Source: Piezodorus guildinii (lineage: Eukaryota; Arthropoda; Insecta; Hemiptera; Pentatomidae). Taken from it: a stretch of 64,000 bases of DNA. Below the pieces are notes generated by a model. It was not told the origin of the DNA. It did not search any database and was given only the letters and a program-made list of their open reading frames with translations. Positions 20,301 through 32,267 of this stretch are shown piece after piece. The stretch is from contig CM041294.1 of the NCBI GenBank assembly GCA_023052935.1, positions 11,518,414-11,582,413 on the forward strand. Direction: 5' to 3'. Every line of letters begins with the position of its first letter. The stretch's first letter is position 1. The position numbers were made by a program, and so were the translations under genes.

Positions 20301-20519
20301 AAAAACACGCTTGTTACTGTCCATTAAAATAGACTACAAAAAAAAGAGGAAAAAAAGGGAGAAATGTTTATTTTTGAAACATTGAATTGATTAAAGAAAA
20401 GGAGCGTTCACTCCTTTCGATATCAACCAATTATCTCAGAAAGAAATTAAACCTCGAATAAAGTAACGGGAAATCACAGAAGCAATATTAAAGTAATTAA
20501 AAGTCATTGAAAGTACTAA

Positions 20520-21862
20520 TCTATATATACAAAAATCTCGTGTCACAATGTTTGTTTGCGATAAACTCTGAAATTACTGAACCGACTTTGATCAAACTTC
20601 GTAAGTATTTGTTATTTGGTCCAACTTAAGTTTCATTTAATTGATTATCATTTAAATGATAGGATGGTTTTTATTACTATTCTAAATGGTTGAAAAATAT
20701 ATTTTTCTAAAATGTAAAACAAAATTTGTTTAACTGTGGCAACACTGGTTCCCTCCCAGTAACCTCCCCATATCTTCACTTATGTGATTATTAATTTAAA
20801 TATAAGTGTGTTTTGATTGTTTCTATGCGTTCTTATTTATAAAATATACATTAACATTATAGTTTCCATTTATAATAAAATACATATTACTATGCGTTTC
20901 CAGAAAAATCATTAGTACTCATTTGAATGACTTGCAATGAGTTATAAGTTGCAAAGGAGTTATGATGATATACAACGATTATGTTTAAAAGATAAAACGA
21001 TGTTTTTGAATAATTTGGATGTGGCTACTTGGTTCTGGTATATAATTGTAACATTGAGTAAATGAAATTGATATCTGACATAAAATAATAATCTTTTATT
21101 TATCCTAAAAAGTGTAGTTCATTGCTATTCACCTGTATTTATTTTATATAACCTCACTCAACATAATAACTATCAACATCTTTCGTAATTTGTAGCAATT
21201 TCAATTTTAATTATTTTATTTATCAAATTGAATTTACCAAACCGCAATCAAAGATAAAGAGGTGTAGTTTTTTTTTCTATTTGACAATGTGCCTCGATAT
21301 TAGAAAAAAGTTATTTATAGTTGTATTAGTTTAATTATAGAAATAGATTAATTCCTCATCAACCATAATTCTAAATTTCGTCTAATAAGTTGCCATTTAA
21401 TTCTGTTAAATATACATAAGGTAGGCATATCCAAAATCACTCAATATATCTTAGCTGTAACGTAATCGTGGTATATAGTCACGTTTGCAACATAAATGTG
21501 ATTGATATACATTGATCCAACGAATAGGTATCTATTTACTTGAAAACAACTTTGATAAATGTAATTATAAAAAATATAATATTTATATTTCTTGAAAATG
21601 TATGTCTTATAACAAAGGATTAGTTGTCGATCGTTTTGATTATATGGTAAGGAAGTTGGTTGAGGGTGCAGCCACTAAGAAAACACACCAGTAAGAAAAA
21701 AATAAAATAAGTTTTTTTTTATTGGTAGTTTCTTTGTTACCCCATTCCCGAACAACTGCTCCATCATATACGTTTTATAGTTACCACTCATAAATGCATT
21801 TATGCAAATTTAAATAAAGACAAAATGAAATATTCGCGAGCAAAGCCGCGGGTTATAGCCAG
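20520..21862 (+). mobile_element. Non-autonomous Helitron
   Basis: 5' end TCTATATATACAAAAATC at 20520, a typical Helitron start preceded by A. The 3' end has the GC-rich hairpin CGCGAGCAAAGCCGCGGG at 21836-21853, then CCAG, followed by T at 21863. The usual terminal CTAG is changed to CCAG. No Rep/helicase is encoded. Part of the interior is a Penelope-like sequence. Confidence 0.78.
20940..21785 (-). mobile_element. Penelope-like sequence inside the Helitron
   Basis: 20940-21225 is the reverse complement homologue of 10100-10520, and 21650-21785 matches the outer end block at 12755-12790. The hammerhead segment itself is not present. The middle (21226-21649) is unassigned. Confidence 0.55.
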
Positions 21863-22170
21863 TAAAGAGATAAATTCAATCTTTTTTTATGAGTCAATCG
21901 ATATTTTAGGAATTGGGCAATTTCCTGAAAGGCTGGCGTGTTACGGAGTCATGATGTCTTCACTGCTCAATTTATCCTGCTAAAGGACTTGGGATATAGT
22001 TTACTTAGTCCCATCCCATCCCATGCCAGTTCTATTACAAAGGAACATGCTAAAATATTAGGATGAATCACCTTTTAGGATCCTGAAAAGAAAAATATCT
22101 GTTTCTAAATAAGGAGAAAAATTCTCCAATGGATTGATATCAGAGTAAATATCGGTAAAAGCTAAGGCAA
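21863..22170. other. Intergenic, no gene seen
   Basis: No coding signal or repeat except a small 'tccca' duplication near 22010. Confidence 0.5.
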
Positions 22171-22174
22171 AGAA

Positions 22175-22366
22175 ATTTGAGTTGACACAAAGCACGTCGA
22201 GTTGACACAAACCTAAGGCAAAGCACGTCGAGTTGACACAAACCTAAGGCAAAGCACGTCGAGTTGACAAAAACCTAAGGCAAAGCACGTCGAGGTGACA
22301 CAAACCTAAGGCAAAGCACGTCGAGGTGACACAAACCTAAGGCAAATCACGTCGAGTTGACACAAA
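22175..22366 (+). repeat. 31-bp minisatellite, about six units
   Basis: Unit built on GAGTTGACACAAACC followed by TAAGGCAAAGCACGTC, with G/T and C/A variants between units. Confidence 0.93.
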
Positions 22367-23433
22367 AATTGCATAAAATAGTTATTTCCTCTTTTCTCCT
22401 TTAGTTGGATACAGAATTCGTTCAAACTTATATTTTATCAGTTTTTTACTTTCACTTACTATATATAGTAAGGGGAAGTATTGCGATCGTGTACATTTTC
22501 AAATTCCAGTTTTCAACGGAAATACACGTTTTAGGTCTTCTGAGTCTAAATAACCAAGTCCCGCAAAAATGTCTGTGTGTGGTAACTCTCGGACGGAAAC
22601 GGTAAGTCCTATGAAACTGAAATTTCATATTTAATACAACTATACGCCCGGGACGTGACAAAACTTTCTTCATCAAAATGAGCTTGCCAGAAGAGGCACT
22701 TTATACCATACATTTTGCCCCTTTTTTCGATTTTCTGGAAAACGGTTTTGACGATTATGATTAAACTCGCCATATCGATATAAAATTTAATGGGCTTTAT
22801 TATCATGTAGGTTTTATTCTGATTAAAATGGTCTGACAGGGCTTAAATGCCGATATTTTCTTCCCCTAATGTACCTTTAATTATGCAGATTTAAAAAAAA
22901 AAAAAACTATATTATCTTGTTAACGCTGATGAAAAACAGGTAAATATATAAATTGAATAAATTCGATACCCAACTAAAGGAGAAAACAGAAAAATATTTT
23001 TTTAATGTAATTTTTCGTTTTTAAACATAAGAGCAGTAATATACGTGTATGATATACCGTTGGAAAGCTAAAGATTTTAGAAAAAATATTCATGCGCATG
23101 AGTATAGCAGTCATCATTCAAATCGTCTCTTGGATTTCTTGCTTTTTCAGTTGGAATTCACTTCAGTGCAATCTTGAAAACATCACCAGGCTTCAGGATA
23201 ACGGCGCGAGGTTCAGGATAACAACTGCAGTAAATATTGGAGCAAAAAACAGTAAGTTTTGTTACAATTTACGGTGTAAAGTGAATGCTGGGTAACCTCT
23301 TCACATCAGCTGATTGCCAATAGCTCGGCAAGGCCGGGATTGGTTTTATTTTCTTTAGTTATTGTTTTATTTTCCACATCTAGTTATTATCTTATTATCT
23401 TCTTCACATGAAATGCGATATTTTCACCAAGTG

Positions 23434-24732
23434 ATGTCCTCCAAAGCATCAACTAAAAGATCTAGATCTAGTGGTTCAATCACGCCTCCCATAAAACAAA
23501 GACCCCGCCGTGATACCAATAAAAAATTAAATCAGCAAGCAACCCCTTCAGGTATTAATACCGAATCTGAACCACAACCTGGCACATCGTCACAAGGGAT
23601 GACTGACGAATCTCCGTTTTTCACCCCAAATCCTTTTCAAATCCTACATAATGAAAAAGAAAACATGGAATCTGCTCCTACACCCAGTGAACCACGGCCT
23701 CCACCGATATTTGTCAAAAATATTAAAAATTTTCAGTTGTTGTGTGCTCAATTGAATAAAATTACCGACTCCACCAGCTACTACTGTATGAGTAGAATCA
23801 ATGACACCAAAATATCACCGACCACCGCCGAGACGTATAGAAAAATAGTGAAATATCTAACTGATACTAAAGCGGATTTCCACACTTATCAGTTACGCCA
23901 AGAGAGATCTCTTAGAGTTGTAATAAGAAATCTACATTCTTCTACACCAGTTGAAGCAATCAAAGAAGAACTTATGGAGATGGGTTACAAAGTGCGCCAA
24001 GTCACTAATGTCATAAAAGATAGGGTTCAACTTCCGCTATTCTTCGTTGACTTAGAACCATTGTCAGGAGTAGAACAAATTTATGATCTAAAAAGACTGT
24101 ACTATACAAGTGTAAAAGTCGAAAAACCTTACACCAAGAGAGAAATTGTTCAATGTCACAATTGTCAGGCGTATGGTCATACCAAAAGTTACTGTTATCA
24201 CATACCACGCTGCGTGAAATGCGGTGAACAGCACAAGTCTGTGGAATGTACAAAACCGAAGTCAACACCCGCTGTATGTGCTCATTGCCTCAAGGACCAC
24301 CCGGCCAACTACAAAGGATGCCAAATCTATAAGGAACTAAGGACCAGGTATCAAAAACCCCAGGTACTGGATGAAACAGCAAGACAAACAAGAACTAGAA
24401 GAGAACCCTCAAAAATAATCGATGCTAATGTATCATTTGCCCACTTACTTGGAGGTTGAAACCAATGTAGTGAAACCGAGGCCCTGCCGGAACTGCAAAA
24501 TGTACCTCAATATCCTCAGTCCATTCAACAAATACCTCTTCCTCAAAACGTAATCAATCCTAAAAATCCTCATCCACAACAAATCTCTCATATTCCACCT
24601 CCTTCAAATGCCACAGACCTTACCAGTTTGATGACATCCTTCATTTCCGAAATCAAATCCCTTGTCATGCCCCTAATCACAATCCTTACGAATCTTGTAT
24701 CAAATCTCATTCCTGCCATAAAAAAGCCATAA
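23434..24732 (+). pseudogene. Jockey ORF1 (gag-like nucleic-acid binding protein)
   Basis: ORF1 proteins coat the LINE RNA. From the ATG at 23434 the protein has a basic, Ser/Pro-rich N-terminus, a central conserved region, and three zinc-knuckle-like motifs at about residues 250-320: CHNCQAYGHTKSYC (C-X2-C-X4-H-X4-C), CVKCGEQHKSVEC, and CAHC...H...C. A TGA stop at 24457-24459 interrupts the frame after LLGG. The same frame then continues for 90 codons rich in Pro and hydrophobic residues to a TAA at 24730-24732, which abuts the ORF2 ATG. I infer that the TGA is a mutation and that the natural end is 24732. An upstream in-frame extension to 23362 lacks an ATG. Confidence 0.85.
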
Positions 24733-27412
24733 ATGACCTCACCTAATTCCTTATCTATTCTCCTATGGAATGCGAATGGTGTTAGAACTCACACTGACGA
24801 ACTTACAGCCTTACTGCAAGACAAAAAAGTTGATGTTGCACTCATTACTGAAACTAGACTAACCACTAAACAGTACTTCAAAATACCTGAATACACGACA
24901 TACCGGACAGACCATCCAGACGGCAAAGCCCATGCCGGTACTGCTGTCATTGTCCACCGATCCCTCTTCCATCACTTACACCCACTTCCCGCCCACGACT
25001 TTCTACAAGCCACCTCTGTTATAATCAAGACCTTTTCTTTTCCGCTCGTCATCGCATCAGCATACTGCCCTCCTAAACATCCCATTTCTTCTGCCCAATT
25101 TGGATCCTTCCTCAACTCTTTGGGGAATCACTTTATTCTGGGTGCAGACCTAAACGCCAAGCACCAACAATGGGGTTCCAGAACCACAAATACTCGTGGA
25201 CGGACATTGCAGGCTGCACTCAACTCCCGACGCCTTAATCTCCTACCTCCCAATTCCCCTACCTACTGGCCAACAGATCCTAACCGTAATCCAGACATCC
25301 TTGACTTCTTCATCCACAGCGGATTAGGCTCCCTGAACTATTCCGTAACTCGCCTTGATGAACTATCCTCTGACCATAGTCCACTGATCCTAAATGTATC
25401 CTTAACACCTATTCCTAAACCTGTCCCACCGTCATTCATCAGAGGCCCTATCAACTGGAACCTCTTCCGCGAAATCCTCACCAATGATATTGACCTCAAA
25501 GTGACTCTCAAAACCCAAACTGACCTTGACAATGCCGTCTATTCCTTTACAACCTCGATTCAACAAGCCGCCTGGACTGCCTCCTTTCCCAAGCACTCCC
25601 AAATAAATCCTTACAAAAACCATTTACCACAACACCTCCTAGACCTAATCCACACTAAACGCCGAGCCAGAGCATTATGGCAACGCACCCGTCACCCATC
25701 AGATCGCCACTCCTATAACTTTTATTGTAGACAATTAAAGCGGGAGTTGGCGATCTTCCGTTCCCAATCCTACAATTCCTACCTCTCCTCTCTCTCGACT
25801 CGTGACAATTCCTTGTGGAATGTCACGAAGAGAATTCTTAAATCCCCTCTGATATCCCATCCTCTCCGGCGTAGTGATAATTCCTGGGCTGCTTCTGACA
25901 AAGATAGGGCCCAGGAATTCGCACTACACCTTTCCAAGGTATTCACTCCTCATTCCGATCTCAATCCAACCCATACCGCAATAGTTGAAGAGTTCCTTAC
26001 GTCACCGATACCAATTTCCTTACCACCTAAAGCAATCAATCCCTCTGAGGTCAAATATCTTCTTAAAAAACTTCCTCTCCGTAAATCCCCTGGATACGAT
26101 CTCCTTACTCCTCAAATCCTAAGACAACTTCCATCTAAAGCCATTACATTCCTTACATATATCTATAACTGTATCCTACGCACTACCTATTTCCCTCTGT
26201 TGTGGAAACACTCGACTATCATCCTTTTCCTAAAACCAGGCAAACCCTCCAACTGTACATCATCCTACAGACCTATTAGCCTTCTTCCGATCCTCTCCAA
26301 AATCTTCGAAAAAACTCCTATTAAAACGAATCCTAGCCAAATTTCATAATTTTCCTCCACACCAGTTTGGATTCCGTCCTCAACATTCCACGGTTCAGCA
26401 AGGACTCCGAGTTGTAGACCACATTTCCTCCGCCCTTGAGTGCAAGGAGTATTGTTCGGGTGCCTTTCTGGACATAGCTCAAGCTTTTGACCGGGTGTGG
26501 CACCCGGGACTGCTCTTTAAGCTCAAAACCCATTTACCTCAATCTTTATACCTAATCCTCCGATCCTATTTATCAAACCGCTCCTTCCGAGTTCGTTGTG
26601 GTTCCGAATTTTCCAAACATTATTCTGTTGAGGCCGGTGTTCCTCAAGGCAGCGTCTTAGGACCCGTCCTCTACATCCTCTACACCGCCGATATCCCTAC
26701 CGATCCCAAAACCTTTCTGGCAACATTTGCTGATGACACAGCCATTTTATCATCCGATTCCGATCCTGAAGTAGCATCGCTAAATCTCCAAAGGCACCTT
26801 TCCCTTGTCGAAGACTGGTGTAAGGCTTGGCGAATTAAGGTGAACGAAAGCAAATGCACACACGTTACTTTCACCCTTCGACGTAAATCCTGTCCAACAG
26901 TTAAATTCAATTCCATACCGCTTCCTTCCTCAGACACAGTCCGGTACCTTGGCTTTTTACTAGACAAAAGACTGACGTGGAACCCACATACAAGACTTAA
27001 AAGGATAGAACTCAACCGCAGATTCGGCCGGTTATACAAACTACTGGACAGAAAATCTCATCTTACAGTCGACAACAAATTACTAATATATAAGACAGTA
27101 CTGAAACCTATATGGGCCTACGGACTTGAACTATGGGGGACAACTAAACATTCTAACATCAAACGTATCCAATCCTTCCAATCCAAAGTCCTTCGAACAA
27201 TAGTTAATGCTCCTTATTACGTTACCAACTGTACCCTACACCACGACCTTAATATTCCATATATTTTAGACCTGGTACCATCCAAATTTTCCAAATTCCA
27301 TCAGAACCTTCTTCATCACCCTAATCCTCTTGCTCAATCGCTCTCCAGCTCCACCCATCCCTACAATCCTCCTCGAAGATTGAAACGGCAGTGGCCCCGC
27401 GACGTTTTGTAA
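24733..27412 (+). pseudogene. Jockey ORF2: endonuclease-reverse transcriptase, one frameshift
   Basis: Drives target-primed reverse transcription. The AP-type endonuclease fills about residues 1-230: LLWNANGV, ITETRL, GTAVIVH, ILGADLNAKHQQWGS, LDFFI and SSDHSPL, the expected metal-binding and catalytic set. RT follows: RKSPGYDLLTPQIL, SYRPISLLPILSKIFEK, then after the frameshift GFRPQHST, FLDIAQAFDRVWHPGL, GVPQGSVLGP and the catalytic FADD near 26728. An A-run at about 26309-26314 has one extra base, moving the frame and giving a stop at 26347-26349. The rest reads openly to 27412. The ATG directly follows the ORF1 stop (TAAATG), so translation probably uses termination-reinitiation or readthrough. 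Confidence 0.92.
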
Positions 27413-27890
27413 ACTTTTATTCTGGAGTTCTGACACTGGTCAGATCCTCCACTCATGTACTGTATGTTTGTGGCTATTCCGCCCTAGCTCGGCCTCCACT
27501 GGCTTACACCAGTGAAGCGCCGGGTGAGAGGCGCTGGGATCTCTTGGATTCAGCTTCTCCCCCCACTTGTGGAGGGAGCAGCGGAGTCTAGGGTCCCTTT
27601 AGCAGATTGTATATATTGTATATAGTTAGGTTTGCTTGTATGATTTTTGTTTATTTCCCAACTTGTATTTATCTCTACTACAGGTTGTTGTTTTGATTTG
27701 TTTGTTGTTGTTTTTTTTAATTGTTATTTTCTTGTATATATTCGAATTTATTTATTTCCGATTTTATGTAATTTGACTTTATTATCATTATTCTGTATAT
27801 ATTGTATGAATGTGTACTAAATCTCTATTACTAATGTTCATTATGTAACAAACTGTAATATTTCTCAATAAAAAAAAAAAAAAAAAAAAA
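27413..27890 (+). repeat. Jockey 3' UTR, AATAAA signal and poly(A) tail
   Basis: The T-rich 3' UTR ends with AATAAA at about 27867, merging into an A-run of roughly 25 bases. Confidence 0.85.
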
Positions 27891-28140
27891 AAAAAATATT
27901 ATCTCATACACAACCTTTTAAAAGTTAATAGAGAGTGATGAAAAGAAGATAAAACTAACTGATTATTTTAGATAATAATATAATAGATTTTTTAATAAAA
28001 CACATGTTTCTATATAAATTCAATTTAATTAATTCGTTAATAGTTTCACGTATTTTTATCTCTAACTGTATTTGAAAATTCTTTCATTGATTTTAAAAAT
28101 GGAGGTAAGTGAAAGTCGTGTGTCGCCCGCAACACATTTT

Positions 28141-28480
28141 TAAGTATATGTATCTGTTATTTTCAATAAAATATATTTGATTGATAAAATCTTATCCATA
28201 CTAGTTACGACAACTCCTTCATCGTAATCTCAACAAAAGTCTCCGTTAATAAATGTTGTTCAATCTTTGCGCTAAACATGTTTGCACCCTCTATGGTAAT
28301 TGTTATAACTGTCCTCCTATAGCCCATGTAGAGCCTTGAGATGAGTACATATAGAGCTTATTACTGTTTCCTGGAATAAAATGGTGTGCAAAGAGGCGAT
28401 TAGGCCTGAATCAAGCTCAGTCTCGATGTTTTTTCTTCAATTTTCTAATACCCACTTTATAGGGGCCGGGTATACCCGCT
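28141..28480. other. Intergenic, no gene seen
   Basis: No frame or repeat recognised. Confidence 0.5.
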
Positions 28481-28600
28481 AGGAAGGCAGCCTTGCTCAA
28501 AGGCTATGACTGAATTAACTGGGGATATAACTATTTTATCACGGCCGGGATTCGAACACGGAATCCGGAGGGCGGTAGTCGATAATTGAGACGTTGAGTT
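28481..28600 (-). mobile_element. tRNA-derived SINE head (third family)
   Basis: Minus-strand B-box GTTCGAATCCC near 28547-28557, followed by GGCCGTGATAAAAT, comparable to the copy at 20166-20300. No functional tRNA fold was found. Confidence 0.5.
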
Positions 28601-29206
28601 CCAAAAGGAATCCACTTTTGACAATTTTACAGGAAACGCAAAATGTGTCATTTGTGGTATTTATTGCTGGACCAATTCACCTGATTATTTTTTTATTAAA
28701 ATCTAAAGTTGATTTTTTTTTACTTTATGGACAACTTATTTTTCCAAATTATAGAATTTTTTCCCATGGCATTTTAACAATATAATATGATATAGTACTT
28801 TTTGGAAATAATTAAAAGGGATATAGTACTTTTTGGAAGAAGATAACAGTCGTCAAAACCTTCCTCATACAACATTACTCATAATTAACGCCTTTATTAT
28901 GTTATGGATATTTCCCTACTATTATTTTGAGAAATATCTTTTCTTCTTGGTTAACAAGATTTTGTTATGGATATTTCCTAAGATAAGATTTACTAGATTT
29001 TATTGTCCATTCGTCATAAAGAAACCGAATATTCCAAGGACCTTTTATTTTTTTTTTGCACTACAATAAGTATGTAATTAAGAAATTTGTTTTGCATGTT
29101 TTGCACTATAATAACAAAGTATGTAATTATGAAATTTATTTTGAACTTTTACTTATTCTTTATGTGAATTTGATAAATGTATTTATATTATTAACTACAA
29201 ACAATA
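28601..29206. other. AT-rich DNA, no gene recognised
   Basis: Frames of 60-80 codons at 28594-29286 are hydrophobic and low in complexity, as expected from T-rich DNA. A duplicated string 'gatatagtactttttggaa' occurs at 28789 and 28819. Confidence 0.5.
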
Positions 29207-29599
29207 TCTATACTAATATTATAAAGCTAAAGAGTTTGTTTGTTTGTTTGAACGCGCTCATCTCAGAAACTACTGGTTCTAATTGAAAAATTCTTTTTGT
29301 GTTGTGATAGTCCATTTATCGAGGAAGGTTATAGGCTATATAACATTACGCTGCAAACAATAGGAGCGAAGAATCTGGGAAAAAAGAGGGAGAATTTGGG
29401 AGAAAAAAAAAACCTCGCTTCCCAATGATTCCAAATGATTTACCTTTTATTTTTAAATAATTCAATTTCCCGTTAATTTATATTTTTTCATTTAAACACG
29501 TAGGAATAGATTTACGTCAAGATCGGGTTGCGGAGAAAATCAGTATGTTCTTCTGCCACAAGAAAATAAAACTAAAAATGTCATTTACGCGGAAGTACT

Positions 29600-30202
29600 T
29601 TAAAATATATTCTTTTAAAAACTTCTTAATAGCAATCATAATAACAGAAATTGATGCAGACGAAGTCTCTTTAGAATATATCAAAGAAAATGTGACATGT
29701 ACTAAGAAGGTTTAAATTTGGGTGATAAAATTCCGGTTCTGGGATACGCCGATGATTTGGTACTGCTAAAGGAAGACACGGAAACTAAACAACTAAGTAC
29801 AAGTCCGTTAATAAAAACCGGTAAAGAAATAGGACTCAAAACTAATACCGAAAAGACAAAATATATTATTTGTAGCATTGACAGTGGCGATCATAGTGAT
29901 ATTGATATTTTAGGGTATACTTTTGAACACGTAGAGAAATTTAAGTATTTAGGTTGAATGATAACGAAAAAAAAAATCTAGGAGGAAATAAAGTCCTGGT
30001 TAAAGGCGGAAAATGCGTGTTATAATTCAGTTGCGAAATTACTTATCTTCTGTCTAAAAACTTAAAGGTTAGAATTTATAAAACTGTTATTCTTCTGACG
30101 GTGAAACGTGACCGCTTACTTTGAAGGACGGACAACGGCTAAAGGTTTTAGAAAATAAGGTACTAAAATATTTGGTCCGAAGAGACATGAGGCTACTGGG
30201 GA
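29600..30202 (+). pseudogene. RTE-1 LINE fragment with RT catalytic motif
   Basis: Carries the RT motif GYADDLVLLKED at about 29740-29775 and a downstream KFKYLG motif near 29937, then the same post-RT region as 9205-9790 with frameshifts and stops (for example after 29957). It extends the RTE-1 family about 200 bp further 5' than the other copies. It ends where the SINE begins. Confidence 0.8.
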
Positions 30203-30430
30203 GTACTTAACGTCACTTTTATACTACTATGGCTAATCGTATGACGACTAATTTTTTCCTCTCCAAGTTTAGTTAGGGTAGAGATCTATAACGAGTTCAT
30301 GGAAGCGCAAAGGCTTGGGACCACCATTTTACGTCCCCTTCGAAGGAGGGCATAACTAAGGTTGTTTTTTTCTCTCATTAAAAAATCTTAAGGGCACCTG
30401 GCTGGTCACTACATACAGATGACCCTTTTA
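30203..30430 (-). mobile_element. SINE S1
   Basis: Reverse-orientation S1 tail, body and part of the head. Diverged from the reference copy. Confidence 0.65.
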
Positions 30431-30902
30431 AGCATATTGCGTTTCATATCTGTTTCGAGTGTAGGTTCCTATGAAAATATATTTAATTGTTATTTATTTT
30501 TTAAAAATGGTTTGTGACGATTATTTTTACATATTAAGTGATTATGGGTATATCCACTTCTACTGGTTTGCTATTGTAAATTTGACAGGAAGAAGTAAAG
30601 ATCGGGCTTTAAATGATAACAAAGAGTAGCTGATAGTTGATATTTATTATAGCCAATCTCACTATAAACGCACATAAATTAATACGAAATGCAATATTCG
30701 CGAGAAAAGCTGCGTGACACAGCTAGTTTAAATATAAATACTGATAAATAAATAACTTTTAAACTTTTATTTTGGTCTTTAACTTTTTAAAAAAGATCAG
30801 GCATGGTTTTTCTTCTCATATTTAGCAAGATCAGGAAATTCTAATTCCAACCATTTGCTGAATAAAATACTATTATTCTATTAATATGTGAGTTTGTTTA
30901 TT

Positions 30903-31142
30903 TATTTAAAGTCATTTTATGCTACTATGGCTAATCGGACGACGCTACAGTGGGAGTCCAGGTTTTATTAGGATAGGGATCTTTAACGAGTACCTGACAT
31001 CGCACAGGCTCGGGACCACCTTTTAACGTCCCCTCCGAAAGACGGCATAGCAAAGGATTTTTTACTACCAGTAAAAAATCCTAGGACCACCTGCGGGTTC
31101 GAACATAGAAGGCTGTTATGCTAGCCACCCTGTTACAGGTGT
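30903..31142 (-). mobile_element. SINE S1
   Basis: Reverse-orientation S1: tail complement near 30915-30960, body with CCCCTCCGAAAGACGG, and head with B-box GGGTTCGAAC. Ends at the 'caggtg' head boundary. Confidence 0.75.
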
Positions 31143-31645
31143 TCCCTAACTTGAAACGTTAATTTTCCTTTTCGTTAACGAAGGTCCATTTTAAATGATT
31201 TCAAAGTAGAATCATGGTTTAGTTCGAAACCGAGATGATTCGTGTGGCGGTGAAAAAAGATTAAAAAACACTAAAACCATTTATTATTTAACGTTTTGTC
31301 ACATTATGCGTGTCTTCATCGAGGCTTAAAACATGACAACATATAGTGTTTGTTAGTGTTTACTAAAAATGTTCCTAACGTTACCTAAAACACCCTGATG
31401 AAGTCCCTTAACGTGGCTACCGACAGGCCCTCATGGCTTGTAAAGGAACAGGTTAACGATTACGAAAACGGTTGAGAGATTTCTTATCACCAGGTGTTGG
31501 TGATACTGATAGGATAAGAACCCTTGCAAGTACTGAATGATTGATCGATTGTCAAAATGGAGTGATCTTTAATTAAGTGATTTTTAAAGATTATTTCTAA
31601 CTGTCGATATCAAAGATGGTTATGTCACGGCTAATTTTGGTCAAT
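31143..31645. other. Intergenic with a possible decayed hammerhead repeat
   Basis: At 31280-31330 the minus strand shows a CGATGA...AAACGTT pattern resembling a ruined hammerhead unit, and CTGATGA also occurs at 31394-31400 without a good partner. No gene. Confidence 0.35.
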
Positions 31646-31650
31646 AATAC

Positions 31651-32226
31651 TGTTTGTTAAATAATGTTAATAAATTGGGTACGTGCGTTGGTTATATATT
31701 GCATGTGAAATAAATACGCCAGGCTATGTATAAAAGGAAATGTTTAATTGAAATTAATAATACAAAATAAAATAATAAAATTAATGCAAAATTCTAATGT
31801 GGTAAAGTAATAACTCTGATTGAACTTAAATATTATAATTGTTAAATTAGTAGTCTTTCAATGTTGTATTAATACTAAACGTAAGCTTATCTGCTGTCCC
31901 CCTGTGGGACTTGTCTTCTTTTCGATTATGAGTCTCTGCTGTCCCCCTGTGGGACTAGATGGTCACCCTGTGTGACTGGATGGAAGTCCTGTATGATTAC
32001 GTACGCACTCACGACTCGACTACGACTCGACTGGGACTCGACTTCGACTGCGATATTTTAATTCCCGGCACTGTAATGCTCGGTAATGCGCATGCGCGCC
32101 CTTCTGGTAACCGCACTATTATATCAAGTTAATCAGCACTATTACTTCGTATTTTTAAAAAACAAATAAACCTCAAATAACTAATATAAATTTAAATAAA
32201 CCATAATTATCATAGAATCACCAACA
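31651..32226 (-). repeat. 3' LTR of BEL/Pao element
   Basis: Begins (minus strand) TGTTGGTGATTC right after a purine-rich tract (AGGTGGGCGGGA at 32227-32238), the likely polypurine tract. Contains several ACTCGACT-type tandem motifs near 32010-32045. Confidence 0.93.
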
Positions 32227-32267
32227 TCCCGCCCACCTAAAACCGTATGGTTTTACAAGGAACGATA

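Larger units (their letters stand above)
23091..27890 (+). mobile_element. Jockey-type LINE, essentially full length
   Basis: A 4.8-kb element with 5' UTR, a gag-like ORF1 with three zinc knuckles, an ORF2 with endonuclease and reverse transcriptase, a 3' UTR and a poly(A) tail (27868-27890). Target duplication AAAAAATATT at 23081-23090 and 27891-27900 (exact extent ambiguous in the A-run). It starts with the palindrome CATGCGCATG. Only one nonsense codon and one single-base frameshift were found, so this is a young insertion. Confidence 0.92.
22446..28140 (-). mobile_element. HINE-like repeat split by a full-length Jockey LINE
   Basis: The 3' part lies at 22446-23090 and the 5' part at 27901-28140. 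Joined together they reproduce the HINE order found at 18722-19611. The site of interruption is AAAAAATATT, present on both sides of the LINE. Confidence 0.85.
29207..30726 (+). mobile_element. Non-autonomous Helitron with nested insertions
   Basis: 5' end TCTATACTAATATTATAAAG at 29207, preceded by A. The 3' end has the hairpin CGCGAGAAAAGCTGCG and CTAG at 30723-30726, followed by T. Both termini are canonical. Inside are an RTE-1 LINE piece (29600-30202) and an S1 SINE (30203-30430). The last 220 bp match 6340-6566. No Rep/helicase coding region. Confidence 0.85.

Noticed and set aside
23362..23433. Longer ORF1 start in the Jockey
   Set aside because: The upstream codons begin at TTG with no ATG suited to a eukaryotic start at that point; the ATG at 23434 begins the Ser/Lys-rich family-like N-terminus.
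28594..29286. Three hydrophobic frames in tandem
   Set aside because: T-rich DNA readily gives Phe/Leu/Ile-rich frames; no domain, and the last one overlaps the Helitron start.
31280..31410. Hammerhead-like strings
   Set aside because: The core is broken in one and the GAAAC partner is missing in the other.
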